From Ustilaginoidea virens (taxonomy: Eukaryota > Ascomycota > Sordariomycetes > Hypocreales > Clavicipitaceae): a stretch of DNA of 64,000 nt. The notes under the pieces are model-generated. The model was not told the DNA's origin. It did not search any database and saw only the letters and a list, made by a program, of their open reading frames with translations. The translations under genes were made by a program, and so were the position numbers. This document shows, piece after piece, positions 45,680 to 58,774 of the stretch. Position 1 is the first letter of the stretch, and every line of letters begins with the position of its first letter. The stretch is taken from positions 4,278,001-4,342,000 of the forward strand of contig NC_057316.1 in the NCBI RefSeq assembly GCF_000687475.1, in the 5' to 3' direction.

Positions 45680-48600
45680 CTAGTAGTAAGTCTTGGGCTC
45701 ATAGATGGGCGGCAAGTCTGCCTCGTCGCTGAGATTCTCGGACCACACAACGTTGTTCTTCTCGTCCAGATGAGCCCCCTTGTCACTGATGGGAATGACT
45801 TTGCTGGTGAGGGTGATTTCGTGCTTGGATACGCCAAGGGAATCCTCGGGAATCCACAGTTGGGGAGGTTCGCTGTTCACAGAGGGCGGAAAGTAAGCAT
45901 CGCGCTCAAAGACCTCGCCAGAAGCCTGCAGGTGAGCAAAGTCAATGTCTTGTTCCTGCGGAACCATGTGCCGCAGGGAGTTGTAGTCGGAAAAGATCCA
46001 CGGCTTCAAGAACCGCGTAAAGATGTTGCACTTTGGCTTCTGAACGCCGTAGTCATTGCTGCTGCTGGACGTCGCCTTCTTCAGGTCCGTCGATTCACCA
46101 CCATTGGTCCCTGGGGCGCTGTTGCTGGTTGCACCGGCCACGTTGGCCTTGGCAGCTTCGGTGCCGCCGACGTTGCCCTGGACGAGCGATTCGTGGGCTT
46201 CCAAAGTCCGCGGCAGGCCTTGGAGAAGAGGTCCGATGCTTCGGGTCATCGTGATATGGTACAGAATCGTGAAGACGAGGAAGACAGCCATGAGTATCGC
46301 CGGGCCTGGCGCCTTGACCACCGCAAACATACCAACCATGACAATCTCGCCAATGTAGATGCCGGTGAAGAGCTGCTTCAGAGCTCGCGGATAGATCAAC
46401 CCCTGGGTGTCCACCGCCGTGTCCGAGACGAACAGCAGGTTGTATTTATAGGCCAGGTGGAAGAGGAACAATGCCAGAGTCGACCAGAACAGGATCAGAG
46501 GAGCGATAACGGAGTAGATGATGCCTTGACAAGCAGACACCCATCCTCGTCAGCATGGAACCAAAGTGCGGGGTTCCGGGGTTCTTGGCAAGTAACGCAA
46601 GCCTGATGGAGGGCGACTCACTGATGCAAACAATGTTGGTATACACGGGAAGCAGGCTGCCCCAGAGGATGGCGGAGAGCGTGGTCCACTTTCTGTACTT
46701 GGCTCGAGGCGTGCTGGTGAGGAACTTGTACAAGATCCTGAAAACAAAAAGACCAACAACCTGCGTCACCGTGCCCACGGCAATGGTGATGCCCTGGACG
46801 ATAAAGTAAGAGATGTAAAAGTTGGATGTTGTGGGGAGCGTGGAACCCAGGATGGTGAAGACCTGGCTCGGGTCTTGCGAAATCTTGACGATAGCCGCAG
46901 AGGCGGCGTCAGAAACAGATCGCCAGAGAAAGACTTGAATAACCTGGAAGACAAAGTATGAGTTTTGAGTGAACAGCTCCGCCTCGCTGTTGCTCTTGGC
47001 GCCGGCAACTCTAGCCAAGGCACGCATGATGACGGGTACGAGCGACATCAGAATGGCGAGAGCAACCGATGGAAGCAATCCGGAGATGAATCCCAAGATT
47101 TTCTATCGCGCAAGAAAAAGTTAGTGCGATTCGACGTATTTTGATGGGGATATGGGTGCAACGGCTGTTGCCGAGACGTACCTCGGGAATGTCATTGATC
47201 CACGTCAGCCCAGGCAGCGATTCAAGCGTCTTGACTTGAGAGATGATTCCGACGATGCCAACGGGAATGGCCCAGAAAATGATCATGGCTGCGATGATGG
47301 CGTAGACGGCATAGCGGCGAATGATGAGCTGCCACCAGGGGATTGACAGATTCTTCCAGATGACGTCGTTGGGCTTGAGACCGATGGCCTTGGGGCTCAT
47401 GTGCAGGGCTTGGTGATGGGTAATGACTTGGTACGCAGCCTGGGCGTCGGCCTGCGTGTGGAATTCCACAAAGAGCGCCCCAACCTTGGTGAAGTTGCCC
47501 TGCTCTTTCCACGCGGCCTGGGCGCTCCTGATTTCCGGGATGCTCTTCTCCAACTCGGAGCGACACCATGTGAGGGTGTCCACCTTCTTGCCAACGAGGC
47601 CGAGGGGACCGAGGCGATGCGAGGGCCGCTTCTTGTCGGGCAGCCATCGAGAAATCACATTGGCCGTCTCCGCGTCCTGCTCAGGCTCGCTGGCGTTGCC
47701 TCCCTTCTTCAGCGCCTTGGCACGAGCCTTGTTGACCGCGACAATCAGTTTCACCTCGGCTCCCTCGAGCTTCATGGCAACCTTGTCGCGCTCCTCAACC
47801 TTTTCGTCCAGCTCCTTTGTGTTGCCAGCGATCCAGACGTTCTTGACAGCATTGTTGAAGATTTGCCGAATCTTGGCCTCGTCAAGATATTCCTGCGGGA
47901 CGGCGGTGAAGAGGACGGTGCGAGCCGAGATGCGTTTGGCGTAGTGGGGAGTCAAAAGATACGCTTGGCGCAAGTTGATGAAAAAGATGCACTCGCGGGT
48001 GATCATGTACATGAGGAAGCCGTAGACGGCCCAGGCAACAAGGGCGTGGGCGAAAAAGTAGTTGGGCGACTTGTCGACGTTGACATTGCTGTATGACAAG
48101 ATCTCGAGCTGACCTTGGCCACCCTTGCCCGTGGCATTGACAGGGAACAGAATGGGCCAGGTTATGCACGCGCTGACGAAGCAGACGACCGTGCACACCT
48201 TCAGATAACGCAAAAACAGGTAGGCGTCGAGAGTCTGGTGAGTGAGCGAGTAGGCATCGGGAATCTTCCAAAACGAGCCAAACCAGTTGAAAAATCCCCG
48301 GGGCAATTCCGGACTGCGTTCGCTGTAGCCACAGGGTCAGAAAGCTGCTGTGCATGCGAATGCGAGATGGGCATTCGGGCTCAGAGCCATGCTGGAGCGA
48401 TCGATGCTGGATGGAGCCAGCCTGGGCCCGAGTCGAGAAATGCACACAGTCTCAAGTCACTCACCACCTCCCGCCTATGTATGTGCGAGGCGCGTAAAAT
48501 CTGCGCTGGGATCTTCTGAAAACCAGGAAGAGAGCGATATAAGCTGCCGATATGATCAACAACGGGATCAGTGTCTCGACCATGCCTATCCGTAGCAATC

Positions 48601-48783
48601 GATTAGCTTTTTTCTTTTTTTTTGAAACGCCAGTTTTCCCCCAAGGCTATGCGGAAAGAGAACTCGAGATGGCTAGCACTGACCCCATAGCGACTGAGGC
48701 TGATTTGTCTTGGCAGTTTGAGCATCGCCTCCCTTTTGGTCCACCGGGACGTTCGTGTTGAGCCAGCTGATGAAGTTGCCCAT
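45680..48783 (-). CDS. csc1: Calcium-permeable stress-gated cation channel (CSC1/OSCA/TMEM63 family)
   Basis: Members are mechanosensitive or hyperosmolality-gated cation channels in the plasma or vacuolar membrane. Exons 48783-48684, 48585-48465, 48322-47182, 47102-46622 and 46524-45680 encode 895 residues. The N-terminus has one helix (LIPLLIISAAYIALFLVF) and a conserved RTYIGGR loop, then two more helices around YLKVCTVVCFVSACITWPILFP. A cytosolic domain (about 210-370) with TVLFTAVPQEYLDEAKIRQIF and GALFVEFHTQADAQAAYQ follows. The DUF221 channel region (7-8 helices) begins at IWKNLSIPWWQ. The donor of exon 2 was set at GTGAGT (48464); an alternative GTGGTG donor two bases earlier would break the phase. 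Introns are 79-142 nt. The C-terminal tail is hydrophilic. Confidence 0.9.
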
Positions 48784-49860
48784 TTTCGTATCAAGCGGCT
48801 GTTGTCCGCACAGTTGCAGAGTTGGAAGCTTGATTTCTCGCAGTTGTTGACCCTCGGCGTCAAGCCCGTGCGCTCCCTTGACCCAGAAATGCACGTCGTC
48901 GGGACCAGCGAGGGGCTGAGGGGATGGCGACCGCGCTTGCTGTTGTTCGCAATTGTATGTTGTAAAGATGAATGGGCAATCCGGGGAAGGGAAAAAACTA
49001 AACTCGAGGGGAAGAGTAGGGGTGTATGACAAGAGCCGACCGACATACATGTACCCACCCCCCACTCCCTTGCCGGTGCCCTGCCTTCCTTGTCCTTGTC
49101 CTATATGTCTTATGTTCCTTGTGTCCTAGGGGGGGGGGGGGGCTCCATGAGATCACAGGCACCAGGGCATGGCTCGGCAAAAAAGACAAACAAGAGACGG
49201 GGCCCTGGGAGGTGGCTGGACAACATCCATGCAAGTCTGTGACGACGCCGAGGTTGTTAGTGCGCTTAGCAGCGACGCCAAAAGAGAAGGCTGGGAAAGG
49301 GATGACTATTTACACGGCACGTTTACGTCTTCTTGGCGAGACGAAGAGCTGGCAAAGTCTTTTGGCTCTACTCCGTGTATGTAGCCAGGCATTGTTGATT
49401 GTGGCGGGATGGTGTGAGGGTGTGATGGCGTCTGGTGTGATGGTCGGTCCGTCCATCAGCAACTGCAGGCTAGAACTGCCGGTTGGACCAGCCAGACTTC
49501 GAAGAGAGCAGCCAGCTGCCAGCCGCCAGCTGCCACTGCCAATTGTCAACTTGCCGAGTCCCGACCCCAACCAGACCCAAGCCCCAAGCCCAAGCTGGTT
49601 GGTTTATGTCATTGCCAGGTTCAGGTGCTGAGGAGCTCTGGTCTGGTGCCACATGCTAGACGCTAGGAGGCTCCAGCCCGTTGCTAGCGCGACAAGTCCC
49701 CGATCTGGAGCGGCTGTATCCACTAATCCGTCAATGTCTCGGTCAGTTTATGGATTGGGCCCGCCGCTCGATAGGGAGGGGCAACATCGTTGCGAGACTA
49801 CATATCAACCGACCTATGCCCCCCCCTTGTCATTCGACCCCCCCACAATAACTTAACTGA
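48784..49860. other. csc1 upstream region and transition to the repeat island
   Basis: No coding region is supported. The csc1 promoter lies at the left. A G-run occurs at 49131-49142, and TACTCCGTG is at 49369-49377. Short direct repeats of CAGCTGCCA type occur near 49510-49545. Base composition is still balanced here and drops sharply after about 49,860. Confidence 0.55.
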
Positions 49861-50049
49861 CCTGACCAATGCTCTTTCCTAATATAGAGATATACTAATA
49901 AATCCTTTAATCTATAGTAGCCACTAGACTATAAGTATCTTTATATATACTTTTCTATAGTGAGTGACTTAAAAGTGCTTTTTATCGTTAATGATATGCA
50001 CTATAGAATAAAGAAAACTTTTCGCGATTTCGCCCGCACCTCGGTACCG

Positions 50050-53000
50050 GCGCGAATACACCCCTAAAATAGTTAAAAAATTGCTAAATCAATTCCTCAC
50101 CTCATCTTACCCCGTCTACTGATAGCATATCAGTACTAAGAGGAAGGCATGGTCGAAGCGGCGGAAATTATAGACTTAGACGGAGGAAATAAGGGTAGAC
50201 TCGAATCGAGCCACTATAACTACTATATTACTATCGCTAACGACAATCACGGACGAATTAGCGGCAATATCGTATAAACTAATATAGGAACCTAAGAAAA
50301 AACTAAATTACTTAAATAGTATTACTAAAAGATCGCAGACTATATCCCGGCAGCTACGCTAGGAAATGTATAGAACGCTATTACTAGCCTGGTCGATAGT
50401 ATTAAATATATTAACCGAACTAATCTCATCTTAAACCCGAACTCAAACCTTATTACGATTAATAATCTAGAAAAAGTAGTAGAGAGTGCTATAAATAAAG
50501 CTTTTGCCTTAAAGACCTCTTTTAGAACGACCTAGGCTAGTATTGCTACTAAAGGCATACTAACGACTGTACTACCTAGACCGACCACTTTACCTATACC
50601 GCTAAGAATCTACTGTGAAATAATAATTAAAGGAGATAGTATTACTAAGAACCTATGATAGAGAACCCCTATCGAGATTATAAAAGCGGTAAATATTACT
50701 ACTAGAGGTATTAATACTGTTACCGCTCGCCGACTCTATAGCGGAGATACAGTCATTACCTTTATAGAAGCCGTATCCTATTTTACTATAAAAACTACTT
50801 AGATCCCCCTCGCATTCGGTATAGGAGCTATACTAAATATCTATACTTTTAGTATTATTATTAAAGGATTCCCTACCTAATTCTTTAAGAATATCCCTAT
50901 TGAAGATATTAAATTAAACCTAGCCTAAGCTAATAGCCCTAGTATTAGTAGAATCGCTATAAGGAAACCCTACGAAGAAGTAATAAGAGCCCCCCTAATT
51001 ATTAAAGTAACTAATATAGAAGTAGTAAACTAATTCTATAAGACTAGAGTTATCTACTAAGTAGAAATCTTTAAGGCTAAACTATACGATAAAACTATCT
51101 ACCTAAAATAATGCTACTAATACTTTAAATTTAGATATATTGCGAATTACTATATAGAGACCCCTCGATACGGACGGTATAGTATAGAGAGACACCCTAA
51201 TAGAGATAAAGATTACCCTAATATTATTAGTAATAAAAAAGAGCACCACCTTAACTACTAAGGACCCTATCCGGCTTAGTCTTAATTCTACCTTATAGCG
51301 AATAGGCAATAGAATATCGCAAAATAGGCTTATAGCACTAGACTAATATAGTTCGCAATTACTAGCACCTTATTAATGCCTCCCCCCCTTATCCTAGAGG
51401 ATAGGGGCTATAAACGCCTCGCTAGTAACTCCCCTAAGGAGGACTCCCTAAAAAAACGAATCAGCAGACTATATAAAGAAAGCTCTATTGCCCCTAAGAG
51501 GACTAATAGTAGTAGTAATATCGCTATATTCTTTTAACCTAACTTATCCGAGCCTATTGCTATTAATATACCGAAAGCCCTAACCCCCTAGCCCTAATAC
51601 TAATAATAGAGGTACTATATTAGAATATACAAAAGAAATCACTATTAGCGTATTTCGCCTTTAACTATAAATTTAAACTAGATATTATCGCCCTCTAGGA
51701 ATTTGCAGCCTTAGATAAACTCCCTCTATACTCCAGCTTTAGTAGATACTAAATAGCCGCCTATAGCAGACGTATAGCAATCTATATCTATAAAAGATAT
51801 ACTCCCGGCTCTTAGGCAATAGACTTAGGTCTAGACTAGTGCCGCATTATACTCTAAAATACTAATATCTACTCTATTTACTCTTTAATCCCTTTTTTAA
51901 ATTAGTCTACCCCCCTCTTAGAATTCGCCTAAACTACCCCTCGCCTTTATAGTATCTTTACTAGTAACTTTAATATCTACTACCCTATATAGGACCGCTC
52001 TTATAGAACCTCTTTAGGCTATAATACCCTTTTCGAACTCGCATTAAAATAAAAGCTAACCTTTATAATACTATAGGGAGAGATAACTAGATAAGCCCTA
52101 AGCAAACGTAATAGTACTATCGACCATATATAGAGCATAAGAGACCTTAATATAGAGTTTATAGGGGCGGTAGATATTATTAGATCCGATTATATCCCTT
52201 AGGTAATTTAGGTAAAAATAAAATTAGATAAGTTTTGCAAACTACTACCGATATACTAATAGAAGAAACTTAATAAAATCCTTACTCGAGCTAAAGCTAA
52301 AATTAAGATAGCTATCCTATATGCCTTATACCCACCCTAGTCCCCTATAGAGATCGATACTTTCGCCCAATAGCTTACGACCTAACTATAGGCTATTGCT
52401 AATATCGCTACGCCTAAAAGAGGAACTAAACCGCTAGGAAAGGCCCTATAGTAGACCTAAAAAGTATAATCGGCCATAATAGTAGCCCGCAAAGCTATAA
52501 GGAATTAGAGAAAGAATTATACTAGCCTTAACTAGTTAATAGTATAAAAAGCAGAGATAAACTAAACTAAGGTTATCTAATAGGAAAGGCGCTAGATATA
52601 GAGAGAAGCTATTAATAAGGCTATAACGAAAAATGCAGACCTATAGTCCCTAGAGAAATAGGCCTAAATATATAGTAAACTCCCCCTAGAATTAAGAGAA
52701 ATCCCTATACTTCTCTAAGGCAAAAGAGCCTAAATATAAAAAGCAAAAATATATTCCTCTAAAGTAGAAGTATTAGCAGAAAGATTCTTCTTAATATTAA
52801 TAGCCACCCTTAATAATATCCCAGACCCGCAATTCCCCTGCCTTACTAATGCAATATTCGCCCCTAAAGATGAATTCTCTAAAGTAGATATCTATAATGC
52901 CCTCTAATATATAGCCAGCTAGAAAGTATTAGGCCCCGATAGTATACCGGTGGGATTCCTTAAAGCCTATAGAGAACCGGTTCTTAGAGCCCTAATAATA

Positions 53001-55010
53001 CTCCTTAATGCTATATATAAAACTAGTTACTACCTAATATAGTTCTAGGAAGTTAAAGTTATAGTATTAAAAAAACCCGGTAAAATACCTAAGGAATACT
53101 AAAGAGTAGGAGCCTAGCGCCTAATATCCCTCCTAAACCTCTTTAGTAAAATCCTTAAAGCTATAATAGTAAAGAGACTAATAATAATCGCAGAAGAATA
53201 GAAATTACTACTAGATATATAAATAGGCAATAAAGTAAATAGATCAATAGATATAGCGCTATATACCCTAGTAGAAATAGTTAAGGCCACCTAGCAGCAT
53301 AAAGGCATAGCATTACTATTATAACTAGATATTTCTGCGGCATTCGATACTATCAATTATACCAGACTTATATACCTCCTCTTCTAAAGTAGCGCCCCCT
53401 GATGGATAGTAGCCTAGGTTTAAGGCTTTACTATATCGCACTTAGCTAAAATCTTCTTTGAAGGCTAACCTACCTAAAGATTCCTAATTATAGTAAGAAT
53501 GCCCTAAGGCTCCTCGATCTTTTTAATCCTTTTCTTCTTCTATATTATACCCCTATATTATAGACTTAAAGTAGTAGATAACTCGCTAACCCTAGGATTC
53601 GCAGACGATACTAATATAATTATATACGGCAAAATAATACGGGATATAGTCGTAACCCTCTCGAAAGTATAGAAGATCTGCAAAAAATAGTCGGTAGAGG
53701 CCAGACTAAAATTTAACCTAGCAAAGAGTAAGCTAATATACTTTATTAAATAGCACCGATTGGATACTATAATAATACGACTCGATAATGCGATTATCTA
53801 GCCTATATAATATGCCTGATTCCTTAGAGTAGAGATTAACTACAAACTTAGCTAGACTAACTATAGGGCCTGAGTAATAAAAAAGCTAGAAAGGTAGAAG
53901 CTCGCCCTTATCGCTCTAGCGGCCTTTATATAAGGATATTAATTCCGTGAAGCCCGACTACTATATATATAGGTTATTAGAACTATAATCGCCTTTAGCG
54001 CTAAAATCTAGTATACTCCTACTAAGCCGGGAGAAGTAGTAAGAGGTATTATACGCAGTCTAGCCGCTAAATAGTCGAAGTGCCTCTATATAATTATAGG
54101 AGCCTACTAAGCAATACCTAATGCAATTATAGAAACTAAAGTAGTAATCCCCCTACTCGACCTCTACCTTAACCTAGCCTAATAACGATTCCTCACTAGA
54201 ACCTAAGAAAATAGTATAGCTAATCTTATCTCTAATGTATATACTATTATCTAGACTTAGCTATAATAAAGACCTACCTATAGATAAAGGCGACCGACTA
54301 AGAATAGAATACTAAATTATATAGCCCTTAAAGATTTAATCCTACTTTAGGATGATAAACTATCCCCCGCTTACTCCCTAGCTTTTAAATAGATAAAGAG
54401 ATAATAATTAAAATAATAACTCGCCTGAGTATAATACCCGCTAAAGAACCGCCCTACTACCGAATATACCCTTAATTTCACTTTTATAAAAAAAATACTA
54501 GATCTTTATAAAAACCTTTATAAATATAAGTCCTCCCTCCTTACCTAACTTAGAATAGAAAAAATAGGCTTTAATAAGTTCTTATATAAAATGAAGGTCC
54601 TATCTATCTACTACCTATATTGCCGATATAGTCTTAATGTAAAAAATATCGAATATATAATCCTAAAGTATAGTAACTATCTTAGAAACCCTCCCTTTTA
54701 TATCTAAAACCGCCCTATATTAGATAAGTATAATATCACCTAAGTATTCGAAAATAAAGACTTAGCTAAATAGGTTATTAAATAGGTCCTTAATACCCGC
54801 CGGCTTAAATAGTTTACCCTAGCTATCGCACTTACCGCCTATATAGACTTTAGCTCTAATAGTAACCTAATACGATTACACCCTAACCTTAGATTATATA
54901 TATATATATAAATAATTATAGATAAAGATACGATTGACTATATAGATAGGGGAAGAATATCCTTTTTATATAAGCTACCTATATAGTCGATAGACTTAGA
55001 CTTTTAATCT
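50050..55010 (+). mobile_element. Degenerate non-LTR retrotransposon (LINE, Tad-like)
   Basis: Translation with stops read through shows, in order, a gag-like part with a row of former zinc knuckles (51,110-51,290, where most expected Cys are Tyr), an apurinic-type endonuclease (about 51,620-52,500, with DIIAL-stop-EF), a reverse transcriptase (about 53,000-53,800, with RLISLLNLFSKILKA at 53,118-53,162, DISAAFDTINY, and FADD at 53,598-53,609), and a C-terminal Cys/His motif remnant near 54,620-54,690. This order is that of Tad1/I-type LINEs. Stops replace expected Trp and Gln, fitting RIP. The ends are estimates; no poly(A) tail or target duplication was found. The copy cannot encode a working protein. 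Confidence 0.75.
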
Positions 55011-56820
55011 TTTTAATATCTTTAACCCCTTAGACCCCTACTTACTCTATATTACCCTTTCTATTACTATAGCTATTATTAGGGGCTACCCTTACTTTCC
55101 TTTTTCCCTTCCTTTTCCCCCTTAAGGAAGGGGAGACTATAGATTTTAAATGCATCTTTTATTTAACCCTAGCGGTTAGACTTAATATTCTTTTTATAAG
55201 CGACTTTATTATTTTTAACCCCTTTTTCTTCCTTTTAAAGGGGGAAGGGGTAGGGATATCGGTATAAGGATAAAGAGAGGATAGTAATAGAACTACTAAT
55301 TTAGCTTACTTAAGCTATACTAATTAAGCAGTAGGTAGGGGAGGCTTTAATAGCGGTATAGCTAGCGCTCTAGAGGTAGATACTACTAGCTAAGATTCCG
55401 CTTAGGACTTTATAAACTTTAAAAATGTAACCGCTTACTGCAATTTATTAGAAGATAATATCGCTAGAGTCTTAAACTATATTAGCGAGACCCCCTCGCT
55501 ATAAGGTGGTTCCCCTATAGCAATAAGCCCAAAAGCAGGCTTATTATCGATATCTAATATAATAACGGAATTAGTAGGGCTTCTATCGCTAGCAGTAGTA
55601 ATAGGAGGCTAAATTCCCTCGACCGATAAGAGAGGCTAGGGCTTACTACTATAAGCGCGCTCTAAAGCTAAAACCCCTCTTTTAATAAGCCTAAAGAAGT
55701 CGGCTAGCAGTAAGATTAAGACTATAGGCACTATTATTTATATTATAATAGTAGAATCGTCTTAACCCTTTTAAAGCACTAAGGTAACTAGCGTAATAGA
55801 CTAATATATAGCCTACTAGGCCTTATAGTAATCGTCTTTATCTACCTACTAAGGTCAACTATAAAGTTAAAGGATACTAGTAAACTAATATACTTACTTC
55901 CTGCTTGCAAGCGTAAGCCTTCTATAATATAAGTATACTCTCTACTGGTTCGCAGTTTATAGTATTACGTATTAGGATATAATAAGGCTTCTGCTTTAAA
56001 GTATAAGCGAAATAGGCACCCCTAAGCCCTACCTACTATTAGAAAAAGACAAATAACGATTAAAGAGAACCTTTTACTTTATTAATTATAATAACGAGCG
56101 GCTATATTGGCACCGTGGTATATATAGGGACGATACAGCTATTTTCAAGCTAGGCTAAGACCTAACTTTAGAACGGTAGGCATATCGAAGAATAAAGGAT
56201 GCATAAAAACTACTATAGTATAATCGAGGCGGAGAAGTAAAGGAAAATTCTTAGTAATTTTTAATAAGGAATAAAAAAAGAAGAAGAAAGGAATTAAAAA
56301 GGTAGGGTAGGTAAAGGAGACTTTATACCGCTATATACCCGCATTAGATCACTCGACTATCCGCTAGCTGCCCTAACCTATATTAGATGAAGCTAATAAT
56401 AATAAAACGCGTGACTTACCGCGATACTACTGCCTACCCGATACTAACATTACCGCTACCTCCTATACCTAATAATATTAACCATATCGGTTCCGATTCA
56501 TACCTACCCTAGAGCCTAACTAATGCCTAATAATTAATGACTAATAACTACTAAGGTAAATTACTATGCCTATCGAGGCGCGCCTACTATCTATACTTTC
56601 CTAGCCCTGCCGCTAGACCTAGTCTCGCGCGATAGGATACCTCCTTATAACGTATAGTAAACCCCCTTCGATTCTAAAGGGATACTATTAATTATAAATA
56701 GTATATAGGTTTTCCTCCCGGCACTCGGGTTTCCTATATAGATTAGGCATAGAGGTACTAACACTAGGCTAGATGGGGGCTTATCCCCCCCCTAGATAGC
56801 TTAGCTAGTGTAATATATAT
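55011..56820. repeat. AT-rich block of unknown origin
   Basis: 1.8 kb between the LINE remnant and the tandem array. It is full of stops on both strands and shows no protein motif I can name. It may be the LINE 3' UTR or another, more decayed element. Confidence 0.4.
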
Positions 56821-56824
56821 ATAT

Positions 56825-57321
56825 ATATATAGTGAGTGACTTCCCTTATGTTTTTACTAGGTACCCCTACCTAAGAACCTAATATTAAAAGTAGATAAAG
56901 TACCTTTATATAGACTTTTCTATAGAAAGTGACTTCCTTTCTTTTATTAGGTAGGTACCTAGGTCCCTAGGTACTATACATAGAATAAGTACTTTTATAT
57001 ATATTTTTCTATATAAAGTGACTTCTTATATTTCTACTAAGTACCTAGTACCTAGGTACTAGGTATAGAAAAAGAAGTACCTTTATATATATATTTCTAT
57101 AGAAAGTGACTTCTTTAACTTTTTTTACTAGGTACCCCTACTATAGATCCTAAGAAATAGTAGAGAAAGTACTTTCCTATATTATTTTCTATATAAAGTG
57201 ACTTCTTTAATATTTTTACTAGGTGCCCTTACGTAAGAACCTAATAAAATAGCAGAGAAAGTACTTCTCCTTATATTTTCTAAGGAAAGTGACTTCTTTA
57301 ATTTCTTTTACTAGGTACCCC
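56825..57321. repeat. Tandem array with a period near 90 bp, about six units
   Basis: The landmark GTGACTTC recurs at about 56,835, 56,929, 57,018, 57,107, 57,198 and 57,288, that is every 89-94 bp. Each unit also has an ACTAGGTACC-like segment and an AGAAAGTAC-like segment. The array is interrupted at 57,322 by a copia LTR and its sequence (ACCCCTACCTAAGAACCT) resumes at 62,321. A related fragment (TATAGTGAGTGACTT) is also present near 49,958, at the left edge of the island. Confidence 0.85.
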
Positions 57322-58042
57322 TATTGCAATTCTCAAGGTCACTATAAAAGCAGAGCCTTACTAGCTAGCTAGATGGCACGAGACTATCTGCGACCTGTAA
57401 ACTAATCTTAGTATAATACTAGATTTTTCACCAAGTCCTAAGACTATATAAGTGCTATAAAGCAGGGCAAGTGTAAAGGCAAGGCAAATATAAGATAACC
57501 AGAAAACGCAGGGAAGGTAAGAAGTTAAGAGGCATATAGTGCATTAACAGACTCGATTGTGCTACCCTTCTACTATCTAGAAAGAAGGGGGAAAGCTATC
57601 CTATATATACACAAAGGAGGGGTGGGCCCAGGCATCCAAGGTAGCCAGTAAAAAAGCTCCCCGTAATGCTCGCTTTGCCACGTATATAATACGTCAGCAG
57701 CCCCACTATATCGGGCCTTTTCAACCACCCTAACCACCGCACTAGTAACTAGCCACCACGCTAGTGACTAACCACCACGCTAGTGACTACCCACCACACT
57801 AGTGGACTAGCCACCACACTAGTAGGCCCACCACGCTAATTTAGCAATGCCACACCTTTTTTAATAAGGCCTACCTTACTTGATATACAGTAAATAATCC
57901 ACTGAAAATCCTAAGGTAAAAGGCAAAGGCCTAAGGTTGGTAAGACTACCGTAAGTCCAAGAGGCGGTATAAGGACTAGAAGGTCAGTAAGCCAGTAGGG
58001 CATTAGGCCAGCAGCCTAGTAGGCTACTATAGGATTTTAACA
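57322..58042 (-). repeat. Copia 3' LTR (721 bp)
   Basis: In element orientation it begins TGTTAAAATCC and ends AATTGCAATA. The expected terminal CA reads TA, consistent with one C-to-T change. Near-identical to 61600-62320. Confidence 0.9.
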
Positions 58043-58162
58043 CCCCCTCTGATTAGCTACTGTAGTAGCAAGCTAATCGTGTAAAGGATAGGGAAAGAAA
58101 ATGCAATAAAAGTGCTAAGGAAAAACATAAGAAAAACCTTAGTAAAAGTGAGTTAGTATAAG

Positions 58163-58516
58163 TTAGCAGGCCATAAGACCTAGTAACTCGCGGAACCTAG
58201 TAAATTTAGGGCCCGGCAGTGGCTCACGAATAGTCTCAAGTAAGGCATCAGATTCAGCTTCTAAAGTAGATAATACTACTAAAGAGGCTCGCTTAGAACG
58301 CCAGCTAATAGGACTACTATTAATAGTAGTCAAGAAGCCTCCAGTAGATTTAGAGGTTTCTTTACAGCCAGCAAAATCGCTATCAGAATAAGCGGTTATA
58401 ATAGGCTGTTGGTTGCTTTTAGTAGTACTAAAGCAAATAGCTAGATTCTCAGTGCCTTTAAGGTAGCTAAAGCTGCCTTTTGCAGCATTTAGATGCACAT
58501 TAGTTGCCTTGGACAT
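58163..58516 (-). pseudogene. Copia RNase H fragment
   Basis: 117 open codons contain the Ty1/copia RNase H signature AYSDSDFAGCKETSKSTGG and, later, an SWRSKR and LEAES segment. It lies downstream of the reverse transcriptase fragment on the same strand but is separated from it by several stops, so it is not part of one intact polyprotein. Confidence 0.85.
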
Positions 58517-58774
58517 AAACCGGGAGAAGTATTAGGTAGGAAATACTAGGTCGGGCCTAGTCATCATCATAAGCCACATTATAGTGCCAGTAAGGCTCTG
58601 ATAAAGGCTCTGATCGGTAGGGCTAAGATCTTTTCCACTAGATTCATTTAGAATCCCTAGTTAAAGTAGAATTAGCTGAGGTTTAGTATCCTATAAGCCG
58701 AATTTAGCTAAGACCTCTGCTATAAATTGGGCTTGGTGTAGCCACAATAAACCTTCCTTCCTATTCCGTATAAT

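Noticed and set aside
51103..51309. Minus-strand 68-codon frame in the island
   Set aside because: It is the antisense of the degenerate LINE zinc-knuckle region.
57700..57850. Short repeats of CCACCACGCTAGTGACTA type in both copia LTRs, considered as a CRISPR-like array
   Set aside because: There are no unique spacers of constant length, it lies inside an LTR, and the genome is eukaryotic.
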